A DNA stretch of 64,000 nucleotides from Heloderma charlesbogerti (GCA_026122225.1 JANEZZ010002204.1:434001-498000); one strand, 5' to 3'; shown: positions 12,290-24,019, counted from the stretch's first letter. The notes: generated by a model from the sequence alone, not told the origin. A program made the numbers and translations.

Positions 12290-12930
12290 CAGGAATGGGG
12301 AACCTCTGGCCCACGGAGGCTAAAACTCCCTCTGCAGGCCATGCTCATTCCCCTCCCCAAGTCCTGCCCCCTGGCTTGAAGGCTATCTGGAGGTGGGGAG
12401 GAATTCCTTTGTCATCCTCAATGGGGGAAGGAGCGGGGCCAGTAAAGTGGACTCTTGGCCAAAGTCACATCTGGAGAAGCTTCAGCTGTTGTTCTGCCTG
12501 GGGACAAATGATAGGCCCTGAGTCCATGTGCCACCCCCAAGGGAATTCCCCTGAGTGCACCACTCCCCCTCCTCAGCTGGGAGGGAGAGTGGTGCAGTAA
12601 GTGCTTCACCTATCCTGCATCATCCCCAATGTGGGAAGGTGCAGGGTGCACGTCCCGGCCAAAGTGGCAGCTAGAGATGCTCCAGCAGCCACTTCACCTG
12701 GGGACTGATGATGGTAGCTGAGTCTGTGTGCTGCCTCCCTGGGCATGCCATACAAAGCCAGGTACTCAGAGCAACCACATCCATTTGCACAGTACCCCCC
12801 AGGGCAGTATGGAGAAAGGCGGAATAGGAGAGGCAAAAATGTTAGTGGGTGTCTCACTGCCGCCCACTGATGTCATCCAGTCCATGGAGGGTCAAATTGC
12901 CCCCCACTGAAAACCTTTCCCCCACCCCTT
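12290..12930. mobile_element. hAT-like non-autonomous element with internal tandem duplication
   Basis: The left end reads CAGGAATGGGGAACCTCTGG. The right end, reverse-complemented, reads AAGGGGTGGGGGAAAGGTTT, a diverged terminal inverted repeat of the CAGGGGTGGGGAACC type. The interior is GC-rich and holds two diverged copies of about 208 bp, starting near 12413 (CATCCTCAATGGGGGAAGG) and 12621 (CATCCCCAATGTGGGAAGG). No transposase is present. Flanking 8-mers agree only partly (about 5 of 8), so the duplication is not firm. Confidence 0.6.
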
Positions 12931-13740
12931 GGGTGTAGGATTGCAGCAATATGCTTCTTGAGTCTTGCCCCAGTCAGGAGGTGAGCCAGAGTTCTGCATT
13001 AGTTGCAGCTTCCAACTATTAAGCATATTTAGAGGAAGCCAGTACTCACCCATGTAAATATATTTGGATGCAGTTGCCAAATAAAAATTATAACAGTGCT
13101 GGTCCATTATTAAGCTGAATATATTCAAGGATGCCACAGTACTGACATGTTACATGTTTTCAGGATCTATGTCTCACAAATATTGCAGTTTGAGAATTGT
13201 AAGGGTAGAACAATAGGGGAACTATTATCCACTGTTCAGGACAGTGAGTGTTATGAATCTAGATTAAAATAGTTTTAAGATCTGTCAGGATCAATGTCTC
13301 AAAGTTGGGGAAGTTGTCATACTTTTTCATAAAGCTTCAAATAAATTGGAATAAATGCGAATGTCGGTCAAAATATGGCTGGATCCATGATCCACCACAC
13401 TCAACTACAGAAGTGCTTGAGGTTTGAAGCTTAAACAAAACAAACTATATTCAGAACAGTCAGGTCTCAATTATGGCATTTTTGGTGCCTTAATGAAAAA
13501 TACATCAAGATGTGGAAGGTTCTACGCTCTCCCCCATTGCTTTGTGAAGATGGCTTATTCAAAGATATAGCGGTTATCCATTTTGAGGTGGGTGGGTCTT
13601 GAATGGAGGAAAACATACTGCTTCCAGCAGAATTTTAACTCTAAATATGGGGTTCTAGTGTCTCCTGTTCCTGTTAAAATGCGCAAGAATCTTTGTCTTC
13701 TGTGCTGATGTCAAAATAAACGGGTGTAATAACAACAAGG
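12931..13740. other. Intergenic, nothing recognised
   Basis: AT-rich unique sequence leading into the GC-rich promoter region of SLIT2. I see nothing nameable. Confidence 0.5.
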
Positions 13741-13963
13741 GGCTGCAGGGTTTGGTGAGAAGAGCTCATGGTGCCCGAGGAGCGCTGACTTCTTTCTCCC
13801 GCCCAATTTGGCGACTATCACATATTCTCCCCACGGTCCGAGAAGCTGCCTCTTCCACGCCCTAGTTGCATCTGCAGTTTGCAATACTGCCCCTTTCCCC
13901 CCTTCCGTGCACCTCTCTTGTCAGCCTCCTCCTTCCCGGCTCCAAATCTCTCGAACCACGCAG

Positions 13964-14034
13964 CCAATCAGCAGGGACACCTTTGGCCATCTGGGCGTAG
14001 CCTGAAACGACTTGGCTCCACGACCGGTATATAA
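13964..14034 (+). promoter_or_regulatory. SLIT2: CCAAT box and TATA box, candidate core promoter
   Basis: CCAAT lies at 13964-13968 in the context CAGCCAATCAG, and TATATAA lies at 14028-14034 in GGTATATAAGG. Their spacing of about 60 bp and their orientation fit a plus-strand core promoter, with initiation expected near 14060. This is about 1.8 kb upstream of the SLIT2 ATG, so a transcript from here needs a long 5' UTR or an upstream intron. A weaker A/T box, CATAAAAATAG, occurs near 14424. The start site is inferred. Confidence 0.5.
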
Positions 14035-15178
14035 GGGCGCCAAAGGCACCGGGGAACTTTTTCCGCGGGAAGGACTCGCGAGAATTGCTAGGCGCAAGCT
14101 GGCGTGGGAACTCCCCGCGGATTCGGGGGGTGGGGGAGAAAGACCAGCGGACGCAGTCCAGCCCTACCGAGTGAGGGGAGCGCAGCTCTGTGACGGGGAG
14201 CAGCGCTGTGACCTCGCAAGGGAGACCGAGTTCCCTTCGCTTGCCAGCTGGTGGGTCACCCACCTGTTCAGATTCAGTCATCTTGCCGCCCCAGTCCCTG
14301 GGCACGCTCGATGGGAAGCAAGTGCCCCTCTGTAAGGAAAGGGACTTCCTCTCAGGCACGCTGTCGATAAGATTGCAGCTGGGAGGGGCGTAGCCTGAAG
14401 GGAGCTTCCCCCCCCCCCACACACATAAAAATAGAGGAGACCGGAGTCAGTCGCAGCCGCCTCACAGCGCTACTCAGGTGTGCTCCTCCAGGACCTGGAA
14501 GGGGGCCCTGACCGAGAGCAAGCCCTGTCGACCGCAGTGAGACTTACTTCTGAGTAAACGTGCATAGCCTGGTCTGGAGCAAAGGCAAACGTGGGGAGAA
14601 GGGACAAGTGCCTGCGCTCCCCCCGACCCCCCCCCGCAGAAGCTGCGCCCTCGCTGTCGCCCGTCGCTCACCTTTCCCCTCAGGTGTCGCGTGCGGCTGC
14701 GGCACCGAAGCCATTCCGTCTCCGGGAGACCAGAGTGAGGCAGGGCGAGTTCCCGCCCCTCTCCCCTCCCACCCGCTTCTGTAGCTGCGCGAGGAGGGAG
14801 CTGCTTGGGGGTTTATTTTGTTGTTATCTCCCCAGGATCGGGCTCTGAAGCGAGGATTCGCCAGCGCGACGGAGACCGCGGTCAGCTCTCGTAGCACAGC
14901 CCTCCGGACTGTGTAGCGCTTGGTCTCCTCCTCCTCCTCGTTTTCTCGTATTGTGATTACTATGCCGGGAGATTCCCGCGCCAACTTGCCCGTGGGAGTT
15001 TACAACAGAGGAGTGCGGAGCGAGGGGGAGAAAGCACTTTAGGGTGTGTGCGTGAGAGAGGGAGGGAGGGAGAGGACCCTCTTCCCCCCCACCCCCAAAT
15101 TGTATGCAATTGAACCTCCACCGGCGCCCATCCTTCCCTCTACTGCAAAGCCTGTCGGCGTTGGGGGGAAATAACGCG

Positions 15179-15359
15179 GTGAGTGGAGCTGCTACTGCTC
15201 TCGCCCGCGTGAGGTTTTGCGCTCTCGGCGTGCAAGCAAGCAAGCATGCAGTCGCTGCTTCTGCGATAGGCGGACGTCGGCGGTCGCAATGCAGTTCCGT
15301 GCAGGCGGCGGAGGCGGCGGCGGGGAAAGAGCGCTTTTGAAAGCGGCGCAGCGCGGGGC

Positions 15360-15390
<31 letters not shown>

Positions 15391-15805
15391 TTCTTCGGCT
15401 GTTTCTAGCCTGGAACGGACGGGATTCCAATATGCGGTGCTGAAGACGCTGCGGGAGGAGAAGGCAAGCAAGGAGGCATCGCATCGCGCTGGGCTGGGTT
15501 TGTCTGTCAGCCCGTCTCTCGGCTAACTTCAGAGGAGCTCGGCTCTGCCTCGAGGAGGGGCGGCCAGCGCAAGCCCCTCGGCGGGACTTGCCTCTCCGCC
15601 CTGCCGCTGGGAGGGCTGCGAAGCCGACGTCGCTGGCGGATCGGGCTCGACGACGTCCTCTTCCTCCGCTTCGCTCGGGGATTCTGATTCAGCCTTAGAC
15701 TTCTGAGACCTTGGAAGAAGAGGGGAGGGCGGGTTTTTGTCCCTCTCTCCCCCTCGCCACCCTCGGAGGGGGAAGGTCTCGGGGCTTTTTTTTTTTTTTT
15801 TGCAG
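15179..15805 (+). other. SLIT2: Candidate 5' UTR intron of SLIT2
   Basis: A consensus donor GTGAGT sits at 15179-15184. An unusually strong acceptor sits at 15786-15805: a run of 16 T followed by GCAG, 46 nt before the start codon. Used together, they would remove about 627 nt of GC-rich leader, including the (GGC)10 tract. The sites are seen directly. Their use is inferred, and the T run could equally be a chance or processed insertion. Confidence 0.35.
15361..15390 (+). repeat. (GGC)10 trinucleotide repeat in the presumed SLIT2 5' UTR
   Basis: Ten uninterrupted GGC units are preceded, at about 15305-15325, by an imperfect GGC-rich run. The tract lies about 460 bp upstream of the start codon, inside the CpG island. 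Such tracts are length-variable and G-rich. Confidence 0.9.
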
Positions 15806-15850
15806 ATCGGTGGGTCTTCGGGGGGATCCGGTGGCGGCGGAGAGGAAGCG

Positions 15851-16032
15851 ATGAAGCTGTTGGTGGCGCTGGAGTGGCTCTGCCCTGTACTGCTGGTTCT
15901 GCTGCTCCGTCTCGGGGAGGTGGCGCCGCAGCCTTGCCCGGCTCAGTGCTCCTGTTCCGGTAGCACCGTGGACTGTCATGGGCTGGCGCTGCGGAGTGTC
16001 CCGAGGAACATTCCCCGCAACACCGAGAGGCT
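15851..16032 (+). CDS. SLIT2: SLIT2 coding exon 1: signal peptide and LRR N-terminal cap
   Basis: This is the first coding exon of SLIT2, the secreted guidance ligand that binds ROBO receptors and repels axons and migrating cells. It encodes 60 codons plus two bases. Residues 1 to about 25 form a hydrophobic signal peptide ([20 protein letters not shown], then LGEVAP). The LRR N-cap follows, with cysteines C29-x3-C33-x-C35-x6-C42 and the highly conserved stretch [23 protein letters not shown] 15851 is chosen because it starts the signal peptide. The in-frame sequence upstream has no ATG. The donor is CT|GTAAGT, splitting Leu61 after its second base (phase 2). The wording of the N-cap and the following LRRs fits SLIT2 rather than SLIT1 or SLIT3. 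Confidence 0.95.
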
Positions 16033-18880
16033 GTAAGTCTCCCTCCTGATCCCCCCTCTTCCCCAGATTCAAGAAGACTGCCACTCCCTTCCTTATACAG
16101 GCAACATGTCAAGCACCCAGTTGCTATTTCCAGAAGGTGGAAGGCAACCCCCCCCCCCAGGATGGAATTGGCGCTCACACCTTCTCTAAGGGTCTTCCCC
16201 TGTTGCTTTTAGGGAGTTGCACCTCTCATTTGTTCCCCCCCCAAAGGAGCTTGAAACTGCACCCCCATCGTTCTAAGACATGGTTGCATATGTGCCATGC
16301 AGAGCTGCAGCCTTTGGGAGTATTGCACACTTGAAGTTTCAGAGCTTTATTTCCTTCTAAAGATCCAGCTTTGACTGCTTAATAATTACTTAATAATGTT
16401 TTCAGTATTTCTTTGTGGGCTTCTCCCTCCCCAGCAACCCATGTATGTATGTTTTACACAGGCCTGTGTTGTCGTTGGTGCTGGAGACGCTCTCCTTGGG
16501 ACTTGCACCAGGTTCTTGAGTGTAATACCATCGCCAGATGTCCCTTATCGGTTTTCTCTGCCTTTTTGAAACACACACACACACACACACACAACTACAT
16601 CTCTTATTTTAGAACATCATAGAACCTAAGTGCCTGTTCCTTATTTCAGGATATTACTGATCCCTAGAACAAATAACATAGCTCAGCAGTCGTTCCTAGT
16701 TTCTGAATTATTGATCTGGTAAACCCAACTTGTCTCTCCCCCCCGCCCTTCCTGCAATTCTCATTATGGATTTCAAGGGTAATGTTAGGAGACATGAAAG
16801 AACTAAGCCATTAGTTCCACTGCTTTGCTCCCCCCCCCCAACTAATAAGCAAAATATGCTTCTGCTTGGCAATTTGGGTCAGGAAGAACCCATGTGTGAG
16901 ATGGCTTTCCTCCATATTTATCTCCCCCCCCCCCCCGAAAGGCATACTTCTGATCCTGGGGAAATGGTTTGTAGCAAACAGCATGTAGAAAACTCTTAAG
17001 GGAAACTTCAGTGAAGCCTTTTAAACTGGGAAGAGTTTCTTGCAACCCCTTAGCCCATAACTGCATCAACCCCAAGTGAAGTGGCCAAGACAGACTCTTC
17101 CCAGCTCACTTCAGTCTTTCTCACCCCTTTTTGTGTTAAAAAAAAAATAAAAATCATTGCATGTATGGGGTTAAAATCTGCACTAATCTTGGAAAAAGGC
17201 CCTTAAATGATCTAGGCAGAGCAGGAAAATAGCAACATTGCTATTGAAAATATTCCTTTGCCTAAAAGGTGGAATTCTTCTCCAACAAAATTTCTGCTGC
17301 TCCTATAAGTTGGTTGATTTGGGGTTGAAAGTAGGAAGAGACTGTCATACTACTAGAAGACAGATATGACATGCATGTACCAGACTAAAACTGTAGGTTT
17401 AGGATTCTATTATTTTTAGCTGTGCTTCTCAAAACATCATAATGCTTGCCCCCTTGCTCTCGCAGCACGACGTTTATTATTCCAAATTGAGCCAAAATAT
17501 TGAGAAGGGGGTACCTGGTATCCACTTCAGCCATGTATTTTTCGTCCATTAAAATTTTTCCTGAGCAATCAGTTCTTCAAAACACTTTCAATTGGTTTTG
17601 TAGCTTTTAATTTAAGGAATTTTAGGATTAAAAACAGTCACAAATTTTAAAAAAATAGTCTTTAACTGAGAGCAAAAATGTCAGAGTGACTCATTAATCT
17701 GAAGAAGGAAAAAACTGCATAGATCACTTAAGATTCATGCCACTTCTCTTCAGTGATTCCCACCCTTTTCCCTTCAAATAATACACATGATCTTAAAGGT
17801 TAGTTTCTATATAAAGCTGTTTTGTATAACTTAACTCAATGGGTGTGATCAATTTATTTAAGGTAGTTATGAGCCACCATTCATAATAATTATCCTAGGG
17901 CTATTTATACTGTAACTTAAAAAAATGAAGTTGAAGTCATATATTAATATATTTGTCTCTTAATTAGCTAAATAATGACCAAAATGGGGTGAATTCCAAT
18001 TCTGAGCTGAAATCAAACAATAAAATTATCTGTCAATATTGTTTATATGTTATAGCTTTAATAAAGTTCCAAAACTAAATGAGGAATTTACTCTTTTAAC
18101 CCAAACATGGGATTGTCGAAAGAGTGCAAAACTTAGATCATGTTATTTTTAACCCTCTAGATGTTTGCTTCAGGAAGCTTAGCTATATAAGTGCAGCTGG
18201 ATTTTTAGGAATGCTACAGAATTGATGATGCCTTTGAGAAAAATCTTGGGCCCTGGGAAAGCTGTCAAAGATGTTTACTGCCCACATCCTCCCTGCTCCC
18301 CCATTCATATGACCCCCTGATGCCAGGGCCCCTGCCAGCTCTCCTGGGGGCTCAGCAAAGAGTAGAAAAGCCTATGGTAGTCATGGTTTGCAGTAGTCAT
18401 GGTCTCGGGGCACATGGCTAGAGAAGTGGGCCAAGGAACCATCCCCTGTTCTCTCTAGGCCTCAGGAACTGACTTCCCAAATATATAATTAAGTAAACAT
18501 CTCTTGATTTCATGTCTGTTTTACCCACTCATCTATAAAAACAGCAAACCAGCTTGTCTAGAGGCAGTGGACTAGTTAGTAATAACTTTTCCTACCTTGA
18601 AAAAGTAAAATTTGTAAATGTAAGATTTTCGGGCTATCCATTCTAATGCTTTTTGGTAAATTAGATACTAAGAACAAATGAAATCTACTTAATGCAATTT
18701 ATATTTTAGATAATTAAAACTTAAAAAAACTTTCAGGAATTTGCACCAAGCTGAGGTTAAGTATTCATCCTCAGATGTGTTAAAAAGTCTTGTTTGGTTA
18801 TTTAAAAAAACTTCATTCCAATAAAGAGTATATCCTGCAGTTTTGAATGTTTAATTTTACTGCTGACATGTTCTTCTTAG
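16033..18880 (+). other. SLIT2: SLIT2 intron 1
   Basis: This 2.8-kb intron runs from GTAAGT (16033) to TTCTTCTTAG (ending 18880). It holds a (CA)n microsatellite at about 16570-16593 and several C runs (16808-16819, 16922-16935), and is AT-rich beyond about 17100. A GC-richer patch at about 18240-18470 has no recognised repeat. I see no transposon that I can name in this intron. That contrasts with the other introns and may reflect constraint near the first exon. Confidence 0.8.
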
Positions 18881-18952
18881 GGATCTTAATGGAAATAATA
18901 TCACAAGAGTCACCAAGACTGATTTTGCTGGCCTAAGGCACCTTCGAGTTCT
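18881..18952 (+). CDS. SLIT2: SLIT2 coding exon 2: one leucine-rich repeat
   Basis: This is a 72-nt exon encoding 24 residues: with the split Leu61 it reads LDLNGNNITRVTKTDFAGLR and then HLRVL. It has the LRR pattern LxLxxNxI and forms the first full repeat of LRR domain D1. The acceptor is TTCTTCTTAG|G and the donor is CT|GTAAGT, both phase 2. Residues such as DLNGNNIT and KTDFAGLRHLRVL match SLIT2. SLIT3 differs here, for example with DLDRNN and DFAGLKNLRVL. Confidence 0.95.
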
Positions 18953-20109
18953 GTAAGTTGTTCTTGGTTTTTGTTGTTACCATTGTCTACAACAGATGCA
19001 TAGTCCTGTGAAAAATAAGTTATTTAATGAACAGGACTAATTCTTTACTTAAACTCTAAAATAACGTTAGACTTAAATTGTATGAGAAAAAGCAGTTGAG
19101 AGATAACTTAAAATTTTGGGAAAATGCCACAGTAGCAATTCTGTATTTTAGATACTTGTGATTTTGTGCTTTTCCTTGAACCTATAAATAAAGCAAAATA
19201 TCTGCATTCTGAAGACTGAATGGGTTTTGGCAAGTCATATGGGGGAGAAAAAAATCCTTTTTAAAATTCTAATTGAAATCACTTATTTGAATGTTCTGTC
19301 AGTTTAAGATTGCCAGGCTTTAAAAACATGAAAATAAGTTTGCTATACAAGGACATTCAGGGAAGAGAAGCTACAGATGTAACCTGACTTTAGATCAAAT
19401 TCTGGTAACATACATACTCTACAATAGTTTTATTAGGCATGAAACTTGTTTATTACATCATTTAGAAGTCCCTTTCTCAGTGTTAGTAGGTTATACGTTT
19501 TTGTTTTATGGGACTCTTTTATGATTGCTGCTTTTTCAATGAAGATAACACATTTCTTGCTCTCACAAGTAACAGAAAATTGTTATAAATCAGGGAATAA
19601 TTGTAACCAATGAGATTAATTTTGATCCATCCTTTTAAAGGTGAAAAGTTACAAATTTGTCTTGTTGAAATATTTTCACATTGAATCTTTCCCTTGCAGA
19701 ATAAAATACTGTCCATACTTGTGAAATGTGCTTTCATTAATTAAGAAAACATCCTATACATGGTGTTGTACATGTTTTCTATAGTCTGTTATCAAACAGT
19801 GGCTTTGCGTTTTTCCTTAAGTAAGGCATATATTTTCCTCACCTTTGACCCTTCAAGTTCTTGAGCAGCTTTTTAAGGTCTCTCTTTAAGAATAGAGTGT
19901 TAGTTTCTCTCTTCCTTGAACATAAGTCACAGTGCAGTGTAAGGTGACAGGTCTTAAACACATTGGATGGGATATCTAAAAATAGAGTGAGAATTGCAGA
20001 GTTAATAAAGGGGAGATGGGTGCAAGTTTCCCCATTGTTGAAGTACAGTAATAGGTGTTAATCATCGTTTGATTACTAGCTGCTTTAAAACTCTTGCTCT
20101 GCATTTCAG
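18953..20109 (+). other. SLIT2: SLIT2 intron 2
   Basis: A 1.16-kb AT-rich intron from GTAAGT to TTTCAG. I recognise no repeat or gene inside it. Confidence 0.85.
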
Positions 20110-20181
20110 TCAACTCATGGAAAACAAGATTAGTACAATTGAGAGAGGAGCATTCCAGGACCTGAAAGAGCTGGAGAGACT
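20110..20181 (+). CDS. SLIT2: SLIT2 coding exon 3: second leucine-rich repeat
   Basis: This 72-nt exon completes the split Leu and encodes [20 protein letters not shown] and then LERL, one LRR. The LMENKIST wording is diagnostic of SLIT2 (SLIT3 has HLEDNQVSV-type residues). The acceptor is CATTTCAG|T and the donor is CT|GTAAGT, phase 2 at both ends. The concave face of this D1/D2 LRR region is part of the ROBO-binding ectodomain architecture of Slit proteins. Which residues bind is not visible from these exons. Confidence 0.95.
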
Positions 20182-23100
20182 GTAAGTATTCTTTTATTAA
20201 TTCTGGTTATGACAAAACAAGTTGGTGTAACTTTCCCCTTTCCCCTCCCCCTTTTCTAGTGTGTGTTAAACCACAGTGATTTGTTCATAGACTTGGATTA
20301 CTAACTGAAGGAGACAATAAAATGCGCCATAGTTGGTTCCTGCTAGGTATGTGCCATAGGTGGAATGTAAATTCTACTTCTTGAAAGAGAAAATTTACTT
20401 GCAATCTAATGGAAAGAGTCTTGGAGACATAACTTTGACACAGTAAAAACATGAAAATGAATTTCCTGGGTAGAATGAGTTGCAGCCTAGTGTGTGCATG
20501 TGTAACTTTATTTATTTATTAAATGAAATTGGAAGATTATACAAATTGACCTTTTAATATTTGCAGCACGTAATGATTTCCTATACATTGTGTGGTCTGG
20601 GAAAGCACAACTATTGTGTAAGAAAAAATTAGTTGCAAAGTGCTAACAACATTAAATGCAGCGTACAGAGAATTAATATTTGGATTGATATAAGAGTGTA
20701 AAGAGAAGAATACAAAAACCTGAGCTGGTCAGTTGGAATATGTAGTACTTCAATAAAGTATTTAAAGACAGTACGGACATTTCTCTACTATTGAACAATA
20801 AATGATATTTTGTTGCATGTTGCCCGTGTGCTTTCTCTGAAAGTTGCACTTCTGTTGTGTGGACACTGCTGTGTGGACTGGGTTTTGCTGGGTTGTGTTT
20901 CGTACTGAAGCTGTGGTCTGCAAAAGCTTTGTATTAATACTATGAAATCAGAGAAATAGGAAGGAGTCTTGGACCAGTGAAGTGCTTTGTAGGTTTGAGC
21001 TGAAGTGCATGATTTGAGTTTGCATTCAGGGGGGAAATTTACCCAGAGGCAGCTGCTACATGAAGTCCTAACATACAAAATCCCTAAAGCGTTTCCTGTT
21101 GTAGTAAATGCGAGTAATGTACAATTTGTGTCCGCATACTATTGTTAATCTTGGTTTCTGGACATCAGTTTTCCAGAAAATTATTTTCTGTGTGTCTATC
21201 CCTGCAAGATCCATTCATTTTATATGAATGACCCATTAAGGCCTGGGTCTTGTACACAGATATTGGTGTAAGCTAGTCATTAGATATTTGGTATGTGAGC
21301 ATTTACCAATAAATTATTTTGGTGGCTGTATACTCAAAAATGTATTGCCATACATTTCATTGGGGTTTGTGGATTGTCTCCTAAGTCTTGAAACTGAATG
21401 ATGTCTTAGTAAATATTTAGTATTTACTTCAAAAATCAGCATAAACAGCATATCTGTTAATATGAAACAAATGATTGCAGATCCATACCTTTTAAGCACA
21501 TGTCTGCCCCACTTGCATGTAGGGTGGGGGGGGGGGACATCGGGGGCTGTGACTTAAACTGCAAGAGGGAGTACACAGGTGGGAGTGCAGAGCTCCTTTG
21601 TCCCATTCCTCTACCCACAGGCTGTATCCAGTCATCAGTTTCCCCCAGCTGGGCTCCACTACAAGTGAACCCAGCTGGGAGAAAAAAGTGGTAGGAGGAG
21701 GAGAGTTTAGCACCCTTTGCCTTCCCCTCCCCTCCTTTACACTTTAGATTTCACCCTTACATCTGACTGTACCAGACCCTTGTTTAAAGATGTAGGTCTG
21801 CTGCCACTGTGTGTACTTTAGCCCTTAGGGATTAACTTGTGTTTTGATTAATTACTCAAAATAACTAATTCCTTGTACATTTGTTGAAAGCCAATACTTT
21901 TTCAGTTCTTAAAAGCAATGGATAGCATCTGTGGAAAGTGTGCACTTCCTTGCTCTTGTATGAGTAATTTTGGTTTTGTGGTGACAAATTCGAATCCTGT
22001 GATATATCTTGGAACTTGGTCAGAAATCAGAGTAACTCTTAAGCTTTTGTAAAGGATTTTGTTTTTACCCACATTATGATAATAGTGTCACAGACTTTTG
22101 TTCTGTGGAAGGCTCAGATCAGATGTTTTGGGATGGGAGAATTTTGAATGGAAGCCAAAAGTCAGAATTTTTGAAACCATCCTAGTTGTTGGCTAAGAGC
22201 AAATATTCCATACTTGTGAGTAAATCCTGAAATTCCTTTTGTTGACAATTGCCACATTCATCTGACAGACATGTTGCTGTGTGACAGCCAATTTATCTCT
22301 TTGAGATGGTGAAATTCAAAGTATTTCCCTGGAAATTTGTTGATATTTATTCACGCCAAAAATGTCTTTTATGCACATGCATAATATTTAAATATAAAAC
22401 AGCCAGATTTCTTGCAAAAAATCTTAACTTCTATGGCACTTTTTTGACGTATTATAATGATATATAATGTAGGCAAAGCCCCCAAAGCTGCTGGTTGTGA
22501 ATTGTTCTGTGATTTTGTCTTTAGTTTATAGGTTTGCTACTTATCCAGTGTACTATTTCTAGATTCATCTTTGCTTTCTGCTGTGACATATAATCTGGCA
22601 GGCTGATCCTATGGTTCTGATATGCCCGCGATTGTGCCAGTGTAGTATAGTCCTGATCCTGTGTTTTCCCAGAGCAAAGTCAAATGCTGAGAATAGCATT
22701 TTTTAAAAATGTAGGTGTTCCAGTGTCCACGGTGTCCCTACCAACTGCGTTGGTCCTCACCAATCACAATGATTACTGATTTTATATTACCTAGAAGGTA
22801 GAAAAGAAGGTGCTAATCAACATAGTTGCCCCTCCCCTGCACACTGCACAAGCATGTTTACAGAAAGAGCCCATAGTGCCTTGCATAGCCTAGGGGCCAG
22901 GAGGATAGCAACTGACAGCTGCAAGGTTCTCCTCAACAGTAGTTCAAATCCCCTGGCAGCCCAAACTCAGACACTAGAAAATTTCTGTTTTAAAGGGTGG
23001 CGGGGTGGCACGGAGAGCTAGAGCTAGAGAGGGAAAAGGAGTGCCTTTCCCGTCACAACAGTCAGTTTCCTTTATGGCTAAAAGAGTAGAAGGCCTGCAT

Positions 23101-23817
23101 GTGGTACTCATCTGTGACTCACCTTAAGGAAGAGTTATCAGCCCATGGTACCAAGGATTCTACTCAGGCATTATATAGAACACTGGACACAACAGTGGTG
23201 TCTGTGCAAGGGGAAACAAGTTTTTTTTTTTTTTTTAAAGAACAGGAGCCACATGAACAATTACACGGAGTTCACAAAGGGCAGTACTATGAGTTGGCTG
23301 GTAGCTCAGTGCAAAAGTATTGCAGTAGGAAAAAGGAGATGGGGGCTTACTTCCTACCCAGCAGATAGAAATGTGTCCTTCACAAGGCAAACATAAGTTC
23401 TGGGTATCCTTTCAGTGACAGTAATATTGGATGGAGAAGGGAGAAACCACAATGCCTACTCCAGAGAGCAGCAGTATAACCACACAGCCATAGAACCATA
23501 TCAGAGCCTTTGTAGTCTCTCAGACCCTAGCTTGTCCCACTTCCCCTCCCCTCTCTCCCTAGTCTCATGTGTGGGACTTAGGGCTCCTGGTGATATAGAC
23601 CAGACCTGAAGGGGTCCTATGGAGCAGCACAGGCTTGGCATACAAGAAGTCCCAGTTTAAATTCCTGACCGTGGGCCTCCCATAAGAAGAGCTTTCCTTC
23701 CCCCAATATATTTGAGACAATCCAGTCAACCAGCAAGAGTGACTGGAACATTTGAATAATTTGCTGTTATGTGCCCCAGTTCTGATCCAGCAAGGAAGAA
23801 TACTTTGTAAGTGTTTT

Positions 23818-24017
23818 GGGAGGTACCTTAGCTCACTAGTGGAGCATGTGCTTTGCACGCAGAAGGTCTCAGATTCAATCCTTGGCACCTCCAGGTAGGG
23901 CTGAAAATCTCCTGCCTGAAACCCTGGAGAACTTCTGCCAGCCGGTGTCAACAGTACTGGGCCAAATAGACCAATGGTCTGATTCAGTATAAGGCAGCTT
24001 CCTATGTTCCTGTATCT
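23818..24017 (+). mobile_element. tRNA-Ala-derived SINE
   Basis: The head (about 23820-23892) is a decayed tRNA-Ala(TGC): TTAGCTCACTAGTGGAGCAT is the D-arm and A-box region, CTTTGCACG is the anticodon stem with TGC, and AGATTCAATCCTTGGCACC is the T-arm and B-box region ending in CACCTCCA. The body follows with CTCCTGCCTGAAACCCTGGA and GGCCAAATAGACCAATGGTC, and the end is AAGGCAGCTTCCTATGTTCC. This is transcribed-type SINE architecture, not a functional tRNA gene, because the stems carry mismatches and a long tail follows. Confidence 0.85.
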
Positions 24018-24019
24018 GG

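Larger units (their letters stand above)
13750..16040 (+). promoter_or_regulatory. SLIT2: CpG island spanning the SLIT2 promoter, 5' UTR and exon 1
   Basis: Composition switches from AT-rich to strongly GC-rich with dense CpG for about 2.3 kb, ending just after the exon-1 splice donor. Within it lie a CCAAT/TATA pair, a (GGC)10 tract, a 16-nt T run followed by CAG, and the SLIT2 start codon. CpG islands over developmental gene promoters are usually unmethylated in the germ line, which explains why the CpGs survive here. Long frames on both strands in this island (for example 14824-15471 minus) come from high GC and few stops. They are not called as genes. Confidence 0.85.

Noticed and set aside
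14824..15471. 215-codon minus-strand frame in the CpG island
   Set aside because: It is Ala/Arg/Ser-rich, low in complexity and overlaps the (GGC)10 tract. Several other frames are open over the same bases. High GC explains the absence of stops.
15786..15801. T16 run as a retroposed poly(A) tail on the minus strand
   Set aside because: No retrocopy or element body lies next to it and no target duplication is seen. The following GCAG makes a splice acceptor or chance run more likely.
15737..15850. In-frame N-terminal extension of SLIT2
   Set aside because: The upstream in-frame start is a TTG, and the extension contains a poly-Phe stretch from the T run. ATG 15851 directly begins a signal peptide, as expected for a secreted Slit.
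15507..16178. 223-codon minus-strand frame antisense to SLIT2 exon 1
   Set aside because: It crosses the real SLIT2 exon and its splice donor. Composition is biased and no domain is seen.
23818..23892. Functional tRNA-Ala gene
   Set aside because: The T-arm and D-arm carry mismatches, and the sequence continues into a SINE body with no polymerase III terminator directly after the acceptor stem.
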